Assembly: GCA_910588825.1 (NCBI GenBank)
Contig: CAJURF010000022.1
Span: 1-46,919 of the forward strand
Length of the DNA stretch: 46,919 nt
Reading direction: 5' to 3'
Origin: an uncultured Lachnospiraceae bacterium
GTDB taxonomy: Bacteria; Bacillota; Clostridia; Lachnospirales; Lachnospiraceae
Shown here: piece after piece, positions 8,059 to 16,616 of the stretch
Numbering within the stretch: position 1 is the first letter of the stretch
Layout of the letters: each line of letters begins with the position of its first letter
Translations under genes and position numbers: made by a program
The notes under the pieces: generated by a model
What the model saw: the letters and a program-made list of their open reading frames with translations, nothing else
The model's database searches: none
Told to the model about the DNA's origin: nothing

Positions 8059-9660
8059 ATGAAATTAACTTTTATCGGTGCAACACACGAAGTTACAGGG
8101 AGCTGTTTTCTAATGGAGACGGACACTTGTAAATTCCTGATTGACTGCGGGATGAAACAAGGCCCCAGTGACTATGAAAATATTGAAATACCTGTAAATC
8201 CCGGTGACATTGACTTTGTTCTCCTCACCCACGCACACATTGACCATTCCGGTGACCTGCCGGCACTCTATGCCAAAGGTTTCCACGGAAATGTCTATGC
8301 CACGGAAGCCACCTGTGACCTGTGCGACATTATGCTCCGCGACAGCGCCCATATTCAGATGTTCGAGGCAGAATGGCGGAACCGGAAAGGAAAACGGGCG
8401 GGGAAACAGGAATTCATTCCTGCCTATACCATGGAAGATGCTCTGGGGGTCCTGCAGAATTTTGTGGGATGTGAATACAACCAGATCATACATCTCAACC
8501 AGGAAGTTCAGGTGCGCTTTGTGGACGCCGGGCACCTGCTGGGTTCCTCCAGTATTGAAATATGGGTCAAAGATAAAAAGATCGTTTTTTCCGGAGATAT
8601 TGGAAACCTGCAGCAGCCGTTGATCAAAGACCCAGTTTATATCCAGGAAGCCGATTATGTGGTCATGGAATCCACTTACGGAAACCGCAGCCATGGCCAG
8701 CGCATTGACTATGTAAAGTCCCTGGCAGAAGTGATACAGACCACCTTTGACCGTGGCGGGAATGTGGTCATCCCCTCTTTCGCCGTAGGGCGGACTCAGG
8801 AAATGCTGTATTTCATCCGGCAGATTAAAGAAGAAAATCTGATTCACGGCCACGATAATTTCCCTGTCTATGTAGACAGCCCTCTGGCCATAGAAGCCAC
8901 CAGCATTTTCGGAGAACACCGTGTGGATTGTTATGATGAAGATGCTCAGGCACTGATTCAGCGGGGGGTAAATCCCATTAGTTTTACGGGTCTGAAAACC
9001 TCCATTACCGCCGAAGACTCCAGGGCCATTAATGACATCGCCCAGCCGAAAGTCATTATCTCTGCCAGCGGCATGTGCGACGCCGGACGTATCAAACACC
9101 ATCTGAAACACAACCTGTGGCGGAGAGAATCCACCATTTTATTTGTGGGCTATCAGGCCACAGGCACTCTAGGAAGGGCGCTGGTGGAGGGCGCTTCCAC
9201 CGTAAAACTGTTCGGTGAGGAAATTCATGTTCAGGCACACGTGCAGACACTGGCAGGAGTCAGCGGTCATGCTGATGAAAATGGACTGATGACCTGGGCC
9301 AGAGCCTTTGGACACAGCCCGAAACAATTCTTTGTGGTTCACGGAGAAGACCAGACAGCTGCTGACTTCGCCCAGAGGCTGGAGTCAGAATTGGGCTGCC
9401 CTGCCATGGCGCCTTTCAGCGGCACTGTCTATGACCTGGCTGCCGAAAAGTGCATCCACCAGGCCGCCGGGATACCTGCGCCGAAGAAACCCGCTGCCAC
9501 ACCTGCTGCCAAGAAAGCCGACAAGATCTTTGCCCGTCTGCTTTCCATGGGCCAGCGGCTGCTGTCTGTGATACACCAAAACGAGGGCGGCGCCAACAAA
9601 GATTTAAAGAAATTCGCAAACGAAATCCAGCAATTATGCGACAAATGGGACAGAGAATAG
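8059..9660 (+). CDS. MBL-fold metallo-hydrolase with beta-CASP domain (RNase J/CPSF-like)
   Basis: The product is 533 aa. The metallo-beta-lactamase core carries the zinc motif THAHIDHSGDLP (His58, His60, Asp62, His63) and a further ligand in DAGHLLGSSS. The beta-CASP insertion and the RNA-specificity segment ISASGMCDAGRIKHHL, then SGHADENGL and FVVHGE, mark the CPSF73/YsaA branch of nucleases. Such proteins cleave or trim RNA in the cytoplasm. The last 70 residues form an Ala/Pro/Lys linker (APKKPAATPAAKKAD) and a helical tail that I do not recognise. An AAAGGGGG site precedes the ATG, and TATAAT at 7995-8000 is a likely -10. Exact substrate unknown. Confidence 0.88.
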   Translation: MKLTFIGATHEVTGSCFLMETDTCKFLIDCGMKQGPSDYENIEIPVNPGDIDFVLLTHAHIDHSGDLPALYAKGFHGNVYATEATCDLCDIMLRDSAHIQMFEAEWRNRKGKRAGKQEFIPAYTMEDALGVLQNFVGCEYNQIIHLNQEVQVRFVDAGHLLGSSSIEIWVKDKKIVFSGDIGNLQQPLIKDPVYIQEADYVVMESTYGNRSHGQRIDYVKSLAEVIQTTFDRGGNVVIPSFAVGRTQEMLYFIRQIKEENLIHGHDNFPVYVDSPLAIEATSIFGEHRVDCYDEDAQALIQRGVNPISFTGLKTSITAEDSRAINDIAQPKVIISASGMCDAGRIKHHLKHNLWRRESTILFVGYQATGTLGRALVEGASTVKLFGEEIHVQAHVQTLAGVSGHADENGLMTWARAFGHSPKQFFVVHGEDQTAADFAQRLESELGCPAMAPFSGTVYDLAAEKCIHQAAGIPAPKKPAATPAAKKADKIFARLLSMGQRLLSVIHQNEGGANKDLKKFANEIQQLCDKWDRE

Positions 9661-9669
9661 ACGGCATGA

Positions 9670-9698
9670 AAAGGCGGCGGTTAAGATACCGCCGCTTT
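9670..9698. terminator. Bidirectional terminator between convergent genes
   Basis: A GC-rich stem (AAAG-GCGGCGGT at 9670-9681 with ACCGCCGCTTT at 9688-9698, one bulge) overlaps the stop codon of the minus-strand gene. On the minus strand it runs into TTTTC. Confidence 0.65.
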
Positions 9699-9923
9699 CA
9701 ATGCCCTGGCCAGCTGATCCGGACAAGAAGTGCCCCGCCCGCTGCAGTCAATGCCGTCCAGACGTGATATCACTTCTTGAACCTCCATGCCCTCCACCAG
9801 TTTGGCAATTCCCTGGGTATTCCCGTGACATCCTCCGATAAACTGCACATGATGGAGTCTGCCCTCATTGATTTCAAATGTAATAGACTGAGAACAGACA
9901 CCCTTTGTCTGATACATATTCAT
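9681..9923 (-). CDS. TSCPD-domain protein (TIGR03905 type)
   Basis: The product is 80 aa. It matches the small single-domain proteins named after the TSCPDQLA motif, seen here as GTSCPDQLARAL near the C-terminus, together with the preceding VQFIGGCHGNTQGI and CSGRG segments. The same domain occurs at the end of some ribonucleotide reductases, where conserved cysteines suggest metal binding, but the role of the stand-alone form is unknown. AAAAGGAG precedes the ATG. The gene starts 15 bases after the PilZ-domain gene on the same strand and probably belongs to that transcript; any functional link with c-di-GMP is speculative. Confidence 0.85.
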   Translation of the reverse strand: MNMYQTKGVCSQSITFEINEGRLHHVQFIGGCHGNTQGIAKLVEGMEVQEVISRLDGIDCSGRGTSCPDQLARALKAAVS

Positions 9924-9938
9924 ATTTCCGATCTCCTT

Positions 9939-10649
9939 TTACTGTGCCGCCCGCATGATACGCTGGGCCTCGAATATATTCTGTATGATTTTCTCCTGGT
10001 CCTCCTCTGTCACTTCTAAAAACTGGCATCCGTATTCATATGCATCCCCGTCCTTCTTGATGATACGAAGTACCTGACAGTACATAACAGACGGCGGCCT
10101 GTCCTCCAGCAGTTTTACTTTTAATAAGAATTTATCACCTTCGTGGTATTCGTCTTCTGTCCGGATACAGGCGCCGCCCACACTGATGTTTAACAATCTG
10201 CAGACCTTCTCTCCTGCCCCCAGTCCGCCAAAGGTGTTAATAGAAGCCTCAATATCTGTATCCAAGCGGAAAAAGGCACGGTCATTGTTCACCTTTTTAA
10301 TGGACAGCGCCTCCACCTGCCAAATATGATTGTCCTGGGGCAGAATAAATCCCTCCATGTGAACCGCTTTCCTCTGGTGGTCACTGTACCCCCGGATTTT
10401 CACATGAATAGATTCCGCTTCAGGTTCTGTTATATGAGAAGTTATCAGCTCAGAATATTGATACAGTTTCGCTGTATCTCTCTGCAGCCCCATCAATTTA
10501 GCTACAAAAAGCAGGCGGTCCTCAGCAAAAGTGGTGACTTCCACTCGCATGCCGGAATACATCTCGTATTCATCCATTCCCCTGGCTCTGCTGCTCTCCT
10601 GATTTTCCTGCCGCTTATCTTTTTTTCCAAACAGACCAAATAATCCCAT
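9939..10649 (-). CDS. PilZ-domain c-di-GMP receptor (YcgR-like)
   Basis: The product is 236 aa. The C-terminal PilZ domain has both c-di-GMP-binding elements: an RxxxR motif (RAFFR) and the NISVGG turn (D/N-x-S-x-x-G). The N-terminal half is a beta-rich YcgR-N-like domain (MRVEVTTF). Such two-domain proteins act as c-di-GMP-responsive brakes or switches on flagella, or on surface polysaccharide and adhesin production. AAGGGGA precedes the ATG. It lies 33 bases downstream of a diguanylate cyclase gene, so enzyme and receptor are probably co-made. No motility gene is visible here, so the output is unknown. Confidence 0.87.
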   Translation of the reverse strand: MGLFGLFGKKDKRQENQESSRARGMDEYEMYSGMRVEVTTFAEDRLLFVAKLMGLQRDTAKLYQYSELITSHITEPEAESIHVKIRGYSDHQRKAVHMEGFILPQDNHIWQVEALSIKKVNNDRAFFRLDTDIEASINTFGGLGAGEKVCRLLNISVGGACIRTEDEYHEGDKFLLKVKLLEDRPPSVMYCQVLRIIKKDGDAYEYGCQFLEVTEEDQEKIIQNIFEAQRIMRAAQ

Positions 10650-10682
10650 AACGTCTCCCCTTCTTAAAACATATTGGAAAAA

Positions 10683-11603
10683 TTATTCACGCCATTGTTC
10701 CATCTTTTCATTCGCCCACACCACCCTGTTGCGACCGGACCTTTTGGCATCGTACAGCATTGTATCCGCAATCTTCAGGTAGGCGTCATAAGAGCTGTCT
10801 TTCGGCGGAATCACCGTGACACCCCCTATACTGATGGTCACCCACTGGGCAGTGGCCGGATCATGAGGCATATGAAGCTCCTCCACCGCCTGGCGGATTT
10901 TCTTCAGATGCTGGAACGCCTTTTCCGCGCTGTCGCCTACAAGAAACGCCACAAATTCCTCTCCCCCGTAGCGTGCCACAAAATCCGTGCTGCGCTTTAA
11001 ATTAGAAGAGATCAATTTTGCAACACCGGCAATGACCTTATCCCCTGCGGGATGGCCAAAGGTATCATTGTACGCTTTAAAATGGTCAATGTCGAACATA
11101 CAGATTGAGAAAGGAACCCGAAGGCGGGAGGCTTCTTTCCATTTTATCACGCTGTGGTAATCATGCTGCCGCCTGTTCGCAATCTTGGTCAGCTGGTCAG
11201 TCATGGATTGATATTCTACCTGCTTGCGGTATTGATACAGCTTAATATGTGTATTCACCCTTGCCTTTACGATCAATGGATGAAATGGCTTGGTAATGTA
11301 ATCAACTGCCCCCAGCCTAAGACCCATCTGTTCATGCTGTATATCCGAAAGACTGGTAATCAGAATCACAGGGACGCTCTGAGTAATGATTTCCTCCTGG
11401 AGCTTTTTCAGCAGCGTAAAGCCATCCATCCCCGGCATGACCACATCCAGCAGAATCAGGGAATATCCGCCCGCACTTGCATAGGAAAGACCGTCTTCCG
11501 CTGTCTGAGCAATGGTAATATCATATTCATCATCCAGAATAGACTTCAATTGAGCAGCCTGCAGACGGCTGTCATCAACAATCAATACTTTTTCCACATC
11601 CAC
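10683..11603 (-). CDS. Response regulator with diguanylate cyclase (GGDEF) output
   Basis: The product is 306 aa. An N-terminal receiver domain with Asp53 (ILLDVVMPGMDG) and Lys105 (YITKPF) is joined by a helical linker to a GGDEF domain. The active site is intact (GGEEF, residues 213-217) and the product-inhibition site RxxD is present (RSTD at 204-207, five residues before the active site). It should make c-di-GMP from two GTP when phosphorylated and be feedback-inhibited. No partner kinase is adjacent. It heads an apparent operon with the PilZ receptor and the TSCPD gene, driven by the promoter at 11665-11693. This is a PleD/WspR-like design. Confidence 0.93.
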   Translation of the reverse strand: MDVEKVLIVDDSRLQAAQLKSILDDEYDITIAQTAEDGLSYASAGGYSLILLDVVMPGMDGFTLLKKLQEEIITQSVPVILITSLSDIQHEQMGLRLGAVDYITKPFHPLIVKARVNTHIKLYQYRKQVEYQSMTDQLTKIANRRQHDYHSVIKWKEASRLRVPFSICMFDIDHFKAYNDTFGHPAGDKVIAGVAKLISSNLKRSTDFVARYGGEEFVAFLVGDSAEKAFQHLKKIRQAVEELHMPHDPATAQWVTISIGGVTVIPPKDSSYDAYLKIADTMLYDAKRSGRNRVVWANEKMEQWRE

Positions 11604-11664
11604 ACTCCTCGCTTATGTTTCGTATCCTGCTACAGTTCTTCATTTTCATTAAACATTAAATTTT

Positions 11665-11693
11665 ATTCTATCAAATATTACCGAAACTGTCAA
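11665..11693 (-). promoter_or_regulatory. Promoter of the c-di-GMP operon
   Basis: Read on the minus strand, TTGACA (11693-11688) is followed after exactly 17 bp by TAGAAT (11670-11665), a near-consensus housekeeping promoter 62 bases before the cyclase start codon. Confidence 0.65.
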
Positions 11694-11822
11694 GATTTTT
11701 CTACCCTCTTTATATGATTTGAACAAGGCAGCGCTTAACAAAACAATGGCATTCTTTTAAATATAGCATAAATCTTAATCAGCCGGAATCTGTTTACCAA
11801 TATTACAAAATCATTACTATTT

Positions 11823-13160
11823 TTAGCTCACCTGGCCGCCGCTTAACAGCAGAGAGACCCGGAAAATCTGGTCTTCATATTCTACCCTTGACATGCCATG
11901 ATACTTTTCTGCAATACTTAATACAGAAGAAATTCCGATTCCTCTGCGGCCTTTCATTTTCGAAGAAAAAAACGCACCGTCCTGAGCTTGGTGTATGACC
12001 CCCTCGTAACTGTTTTTCACTGAAACCATAAGAAGCTCACCGCTTATCATTGAGAGTTCCAGCCAGATAAATCTGTCTGATGATACCATGCGTCTGCAGG
12101 CCTCCACCGCGTTTTCCAGTAGATTCCCAAGGATGATGCACAATTCCGTATCTGTGACAGGAATTTTTTCAATAAGAGACACTTGAAACGCTATCTTTGC
12201 ATGCTCTTTTTCTGCCTGCTCTTTATAGTAGCACAATAAAGCGTTGACGGCTGAATTATCACAATAAACCTTCTCGCTTTGCAGAAAAGACAATTCACTG
12301 GCTTTCTCAAGATATCTTTCCAGGCCCTCCAGGTCTTTGTTCCTGGCAAAATTCCCCAGTACGAGAAAATGATGGCGGATATCGTGCCTGACACGGCTGG
12401 TTTCCTGGATGCGTGTCTGAAGAAGTCTCATATGCTTCTGCTGTGCCGTAATCTGAATTTCCGTCAAATAGAGTTTTTCCCGGAGCTCTGCGTTCCTGCT
12501 GATGGCAATAATCGTCCGCAGGAGAACGCCATAGGATGCAAAAGTCAGCATACTCCAGAAAACCGGGATTACAAAAAATTCATTTCCCGGATAGCTGGTA
12601 TAGTTGGATATATCCGGTGCAATGACCATTGTGTAAATAAGGCTGTTGCAGGTAGGAATCACCCAGACCAGCCTCCATATAATCAGTGACTGGGTATAAT
12701 CCAAAGCGGGACGCATAAGTTTTTTATAAAAAAGGCAGATCAGAGGAAAGGCTGCCAGGGAGAGGGCTGCCATGATATATGAAATTGCCCTGACAGATTC
12801 TTCCGGCATCCTGCCTGTGGCCATAAAGTAAATCTGGTAGGAAAAAAGCAGTACATTCTCAGAATAATTTTTAACCACAGTTATGATAAAAAAACTCTGG
12901 CTGAAAGTATAACTGCTGGCTGCACTGAAAATGAAAATCCCCGTGAGCTGGGACAGTCCGGAGAGTAAAACCTTCTTCATGGGCGTATCCGCCCCCAGAT
13001 AAATACGGGAAGCAGCCAGCACAATGAGCAGATATACAGCGGCTGCAGTTAATATGATTGGCGGCCGCGGCGTTTTTATCTGGTCCCGGAATGCCAGATA
13101 CAAGAGCAGGATGCATGGCACCACGAAGAGCAGGCTGTTGATCATATAAATGCCTGTCAT
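11823..13160 (-). CDS. AgrC-like GHKL sensor histidine kinase
   Basis: The product is 445 aa. About six hydrophobic helices fill the first 220 residues (such as LLFVVPCILLLYLAF and IFIFSAASSYTF), followed by a coiled linker and the cytoplasmic kinase. The phospho-acceptor is in VRHDIRHHFLVLGNF. The GHKL ATPase has ILGNLLENAVEAC and GRRGIGISSVLSIAEKYHG. This is the AgrC/ComD/VirS type of peptide-sensing kinase. Its ATG overlaps the regulator's stop codon by four bases (13157-13160), so the two are co-translated. No agrB or agrD peptide gene is nearby, so any signal must come from elsewhere. Confidence 0.9.
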   Translation of the reverse strand: MTGIYMINSLLFVVPCILLLYLAFRDQIKTPRPPIILTAAAVYLLIVLAASRIYLGADTPMKKVLLSGLSQLTGIFIFSAASSYTFSQSFFIITVVKNYSENVLLFSYQIYFMATGRMPEESVRAISYIMAALSLAAFPLICLFYKKLMRPALDYTQSLIIWRLVWVIPTCNSLIYTMVIAPDISNYTSYPGNEFFVIPVFWSMLTFASYGVLLRTIIAISRNAELREKLYLTEIQITAQQKHMRLLQTRIQETSRVRHDIRHHFLVLGNFARNKDLEGLERYLEKASELSFLQSEKVYCDNSAVNALLCYYKEQAEKEHAKIAFQVSLIEKIPVTDTELCIILGNLLENAVEACRRMVSSDRFIWLELSMISGELLMVSVKNSYEGVIHQAQDGAFFSSKMKGRRGIGISSVLSIAEKYHGMSRVEYEDQIFRVSLLLSGGQVS

Positions 13161-13894
13161 ATCCCAAATCCCTTTTCCCTTTTTGCATGACTGTCAAATA
13201 TGTAATCCGCATATGTCTGCAGGACCTCCCGCCTGCGGGCAGCCGCAATGGGAATACATTCCTGGTTCTTAAGAAGGAAGGCCCTGTCTGTATAGGATTC
13301 AACAAAATCCATGTTTACCATACAGTTTCGATAACACCACAGAAAATTCGGATACGATGACAGCATGGGGCAAAAATCGTGAAACGACATATGAGAGCGG
13401 ATAACACAGGAACCTGTGTGTACCTGAATATAATGGTTGGAGTAATCTGTGTAAATAATATCAGAAACCGGCACACGGGTCCAGTCCCTGCCCTCCTTCA
13501 ATTCAATGTAGTGGGCCAGTCTGGACACCGACGATTCAAAATGGTCCAGAGCATCTTTCAAATACAGATATCCATAAGGTTTTACCAGATAATCCAGAAC
13601 GTGCAGCCGGAAGGCCACAGGCGCATGTTCCCCACTGATTGTGGTAAAAATGATCTGGCATCTGGGGTCTCTTTTCTGCACTTTTTTGGCAATCTGAAGT
13701 CCTGTTGTCCGTTTCAAATAAATGTCAAGAAAAACCAGCTGATAGACAGTGCCTCCAACAGCTTTCAAAAAGGCATCCTCATCGGTAAATTTTTCAACAT
13801 ACATATATACGTTATGTTCCCTGCTGTATCGGGAAAGATAACTGCACAAAAGCTCAATATCTTCCGCGGAATCATCTACAATTGCCGCATTCAT
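13157..13894 (-). CDS. LytTR-family response regulator (AgrA-like)
   Basis: The product is 245 aa. I chose the ATG at 13894 because AGGAGG lies eight bases upstream; the frame is open for 14 more codons. The receiver domain starts MNAAIVDDSAEDIELL and has its acceptor Asp in LVFLDIYLKRTTGLQIA and Lys in YLVKPYGYL. The C-terminal LytTR DNA-binding domain is recognisable from VSDIIYTDYSNHYIQVHT and SYPNFLWCYRNCMVNMDFV. It precedes and overlaps the kinase gene. The divergent ABC exporter at 14042-15708 is the most probable target. I looked for paired LytTR half-sites in the spacer; AACGTTTAG fits one, but no convincing second copy lies at the right distance. Confidence 0.9.
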   Translation of the reverse strand: MNAAIVDDSAEDIELLCSYLSRYSREHNVYMYVEKFTDEDAFLKAVGGTVYQLVFLDIYLKRTTGLQIAKKVQKRDPRCQIIFTTISGEHAPVAFRLHVLDYLVKPYGYLYLKDALDHFESSVSRLAHYIELKEGRDWTRVPVSDIIYTDYSNHYIQVHTGSCVIRSHMSFHDFCPMLSSYPNFLWCYRNCMVNMDFVESYTDRAFLLKNQECIPIAAARRREVLQTYADYIFDSHAKREKGFGI

Positions 13895-13982
13895 AACATA
13901 TCCTCCTGCTAACAACAATTTTCTGAGAAACAGCATCCTTAATTATAAATGGTTCTTTCGCTGTTGTCCATATAAAACATAG

Positions 13983-14011
13983 TTGCTTTCACGAAACGTT
14001 TAGAGTAGAAT
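13983..14011 (+). promoter_or_regulatory. Promoter candidate for the ABC-2 exporter
   Basis: TTGCTT (13983-13988), 17 bp, then TAGAAT (14006-14011), about 30 bases before the start codon. The weak -35 fits dependence on an activator such as the divergent LytTR regulator. Confidence 0.5.
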
Positions 14012-14041
14012 AGAAAAAAAGCGAAAGGAGCCGTAATCATC

Positions 14042-14926
14042 ATGCACGCCATTAAAACCGTTTCCCTTACAAAATATTACGGGCAGTCCAGAGGAATCAT
14101 CGACCTGAATCTTTCTGTGGATGAAGGGGATTTCTTCGGCTTTATCGGCCCCAACGGGGCAGGGAAAAGCACTACCATCCGCACACTTATGGGCCTGATT
14201 GCCCCTTCCAGCGGAACTGCTGAAATCTTCGGCCTGGATATTGTGAAACAGAAACAGGAAATTCTTCCCTCCATCGGCTATATGCCATCTGAGGCTTCCT
14301 TTTACCGCAATATGCGGGCAGGAGAAATCATCCGGCTCTCCGCCAGCCTGCGGCATAAGAACTGCCGCAGGGAGGCAAAACGGCTCTGCAGGCGGCTTGC
14401 GCTGGACACGGAGAAAAAAATCGGCGAACTCTCACTGGGCAACCGAAAAAAAGTCTCTATTGTCTGCGCCCTCCAGCATAAACCCGCACTGTGCGTGCTG
14501 GACGAACCCACCAGCGGGCTGGATCCTTTGATACAACGTGAATTTTATGCCATTTTAGAAGAAAGAAACGCCGAGGGCACCACCATATTCCTCTCCTCCC
14601 ATGTTCTCTCCGAGATAGAGAGGTACTGCAGACACGCCGCCGTGATCCGCCAGGGAAAGCTGTTAATCTCAGACAGTCTGGAAAACCTGGGCCATACCGG
14701 TACAAAAAAAGTCACCATCCGCGGCGTCGACGCACCTCCGGCACTGGAGCACATGAAAGATATCAGAAAAAATGGCGATGCCATCAGTTTTTTATATAAC
14801 GGCACACCGGATATCCTTCTGAAAGCCCTGGCTTATCTGCCTCTCACGGATGTGGATATCTCTGAGCCGGACCTGGAAGAAGTTTTTATGCACTATTATT
14901 CCGAAGAAGGGAAGAATTTCACATGA
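14042..14926 (+). CDS. ABC-2 type exporter, ATP-binding subunit
   Basis: The product is 294 aa. Walker A is FIGPNGAGKSTT, the signature is LSLGNRKKVS (a variant with N in place of the common G-Q), and Walker B/D-loop is LCVLDEPTSGLDP with the switch His in LSSHVLSEIE. The C-terminal 80 residues are the regulatory tail seen in CcmA/BcrA-like ATPases. GAAAGGAG lies upstream, and its stop overlaps the permease start by four bases. Together they export or remove a small molecule or peptide across the membrane. The divergent AgrCA-like pair suggests that the substrate or its damage is sensed. Substrate unknown. Confidence 0.92.
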   Translation: MHAIKTVSLTKYYGQSRGIIDLNLSVDEGDFFGFIGPNGAGKSTTIRTLMGLIAPSSGTAEIFGLDIVKQKQEILPSIGYMPSEASFYRNMRAGEIIRLSASLRHKNCRREAKRLCRRLALDTEKKIGELSLGNRKKVSIVCALQHKPALCVLDEPTSGLDPLIQREFYAILEERNAEGTTIFLSSHVLSEIERYCRHAAVIRQGKLLISDSLENLGHTGTKKVTIRGVDAPPALEHMKDIRKNGDAISFLYNGTPDILLKALAYLPLTDVDISEPDLEEVFMHYYSEEGKNFT

Positions 14927-15708
14927 TACTTTTTAAACACGAACTGAGACAGGGAAGAAATACCCTCCTGATATGGTCTGGGGTGATTGCATTTATGCTG
15001 GGCATCTGCATTTTTATCTATCCCGAGATGAAAGACCAGATGGGAGATATCAGCGGAGTATTTGCCGATATGGGGGGCTTCTCCGCTGCTTTTGGCATGG
15101 ACCAGCTTAATTTCGGTGAATTTATCGGCTTTTTCGGCGTCGAATGCGGAAATGTATTAGGACTGGGAGGCGCGTTCTTTGCCGCTTTGCTGGGTATCTC
15201 GGCACTGGCCAAAGAGGAAAAGGAACAGACCGCGGAATTTCTGCTGACACACCCTGTCACCCGGGAAAACGTTGTACTCCACAAACTCTGCGCAGTACTT
15301 GCGCAGATTGCCATTCTCAATCTCCTGGCCATCTGCATTACCGCTGTATCCATTCTTATGATTAAAGAATCACCGGAGGCGAAAACCCTGGCATGGCTGT
15401 TTCTGGCCTATTTTATCCTGCAGATTGAGACAGCATCCATCTGCTTCGGCATGTCCGCATTCATCAGCCAGGGAGGACTGGGTATCGGGCTTGGTATGGC
15501 TGCGCTGTTCTACTTTTTGAATATTATTGCTAATCTGACGGAGCAAGCGGAATTTTTAAAATATATCACACCTTTTGGATATACCGAAGGCGCAGATATT
15601 ATTGCAAAGGGCAGCATTGATGTGAAATATCTCAGTGTGGGGCTGGTCTTGACTGCTGTGGGTATCGCTGCGGCATTTTATTGGTACTGCCGGAAGGATA
15701 TTGTGTAA
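14923..15708 (+). CDS. ABC-2 type exporter, permease subunit
   Basis: The product is 261 aa with about six membrane helices, beginning ILIWSGVIAFMLGICIFIY and ending GLVLTAVGIAAAFYWY, and an EKEQTAEFLLTHPVTR segment between helices that is typical of ABC-2 permeases of the YhaP/NosY kind. It overlaps the ATPase gene by four bases (ATGA). The loop after the first helix is rich in Met and Gly (GDISGVFADMGGFSAAFGM), which is common in this subfamily. No other genes follow, so the exporter is probably a homodimer of this subunit plus the ATPase. Confidence 0.9.
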   Translation: MILFKHELRQGRNTLLIWSGVIAFMLGICIFIYPEMKDQMGDISGVFADMGGFSAAFGMDQLNFGEFIGFFGVECGNVLGLGGAFFAALLGISALAKEEKEQTAEFLLTHPVTRENVVLHKLCAVLAQIAILNLLAICITAVSILMIKESPEAKTLAWLFLAYFILQIETASICFGMSAFISQGGLGIGLGMAALFYFLNIIANLTEQAEFLKYITPFGYTEGADIIAKGSIDVKYLSVGLVLTAVGIAAAFYWYCRKDIV

Positions 15709-15739
15709 GAGGGGACTGCTTTAAAAGCAGCCCCCTCTT
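15707..15739. terminator. Terminator after the ABC exporter
   Basis: A 14-bp stem with one mismatch (15707-15720 with 15726-15739) surrounds a TTAAA loop directly after the permease stop. It faces a convergent minus-strand gene and has A's and T's at its two ends, so it may work in both directions. Confidence 0.65.
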
Positions 15740-15758
15740 TACAATATCTTCCTATTTC

Positions 15759-15956
15759 CTATGCTTTAATTCGGTCTAATTCTGTAAGGTTTATTCCCGA
15801 AGCAGTCAGTATAACCTTTAATTCAATATACCGCTGTCTCATACGCATATACGCTTCGGAGTTTTCCTCACATACCTCCATATAGCTCTGCAGCCTTGAA
15901 AACTCTTCGATATTCTTTTGCAGCATTTCCTTCTCAGTCGTTTCCAGCACCTCCAT
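15759..15956 (-). CDS. Small coiled-coil protein, unknown function
   Basis: The product is 65 aa. I favour the ATG at 15956, which has AAGGTGGT just upstream, over an in-frame start 17 codons earlier that lacks one. The sequence is almost entirely helical and charged (ETTEKEMLQKNIEEF, YMRMRQRYIELKVIL) and reads as a short coiled coil ending in a turn (ASGINLTELDRIKA). I do not recognise the family. It lies just after the secreted-protein gene on the same strand and may share its transcript. Confidence 0.6.
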   Translation of the reverse strand: MEVLETTEKEMLQKNIEEFSRLQSYMEVCEENSEAYMRMRQRYIELKVILTASGINLTELDRIKA

Positions 15957-15996
15957 ATCACCACCTTTTTCTGTATTATAAAAATCAGATTCTTCA

Positions 15997-16605
15997 TTAA
16001 ATTGCATTAATTCTTTTAAGCGTCAGGTTTTTCATTTCATATTTTTTCCATTTGATTGACTTATAATGTTTATTAAAGTAATTGTCATATACCCCCTTCC
16101 CTGCCCGCCTGTTTTTCACATAGTACTGCAGCATATTATTATTTCCCAGACTGTATCTGCATTGAAAGACTGCTTTCCACTTTCCATTCTTAAATTGATA
16201 TCTGTCAAAATACGCGTATGTATTTCCTATCATTTCTCCCCATACCGCCTTGTTTTTCCCATTGTATTGAAAAGAAGACGCCGCTGTCCGGTTTGTAAAC
16301 TCTCCCGCTTTTTTCACTTTTCCCTTTTTGATTGTGTACACTTCAAACACCCCATGGGCTGAGGGCCCATAAGACCCATCTGTATACACCAGCTCCGGCA
16401 CACCTTTTTTATCTATATTGATGATAAAAAACTTTTTCGTATACCCATCCATTCCTTTTTCTTTATACTTTTTTCTCAAAAACTTCTTATATAATGTCTT
16501 ATAACCTGCCGCTTCCGCCGGCACTGCGGAGGCATATTCCACTCCTGTCAGCAGAAACAACGCCGCAAGTAAAAACAATACCTTCCTGATTGAAAACTTC
16601 TTCAT
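15997..16605 (-). CDS. Secreted protein of unknown function
   Basis: The product is 202 aa. It has a standard signal peptide (KKFSIRKVLFLLAALFLLTGV, cleavage probably after AVPAEA). The mature part is rich in Lys, Tyr and aromatic residues. It begins with a helical segment (YKTLYKKFLRKKYKEKG) followed by repeated beta-strand phrases such as KKFFIINIDKKGVPELVYTDG and GVFEVYTIKKGKVKKAGEF. This pattern is common in clostridial proteins that report on an 'intrinsic value' (Asp/Gly-rich calcium-type loops), but I cannot name a function. It lies 11 bases after the sugar kinase gene on the same strand. A high pI suggests binding to the cell surface. Confidence 0.75.
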   Translation of the reverse strand: MKKFSIRKVLFLLAALFLLTGVEYASAVPAEAAGYKTLYKKFLRKKYKEKGMDGYTKKFFIINIDKKGVPELVYTDGSYGPSAHGVFEVYTIKKGKVKKAGEFTNRTAASSFQYNGKNKAVWGEMIGNTYAYFDRYQFKNGKWKAVFQCRYSLGNNNMLQYYVKNRRAGKGVYDNYFNKHYKSIKWKKYEMKNLTLKRINAI

Positions 16606-16616
16606 AGCCTTCCCTC

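Noticed and set aside
8110..9111. Long minus-strand frame (333 codons) opposite the metallo-hydrolase
   Set aside because: The plus-strand gene has clear catalytic motifs; the antisense frame has none and is a mirror of its codon pattern.
13895..14041. Paired LytTR half-sites in the exporter promoter
   Set aside because: AACGTTTAG fits one half-site, but no second copy lies 21-22 bp away.
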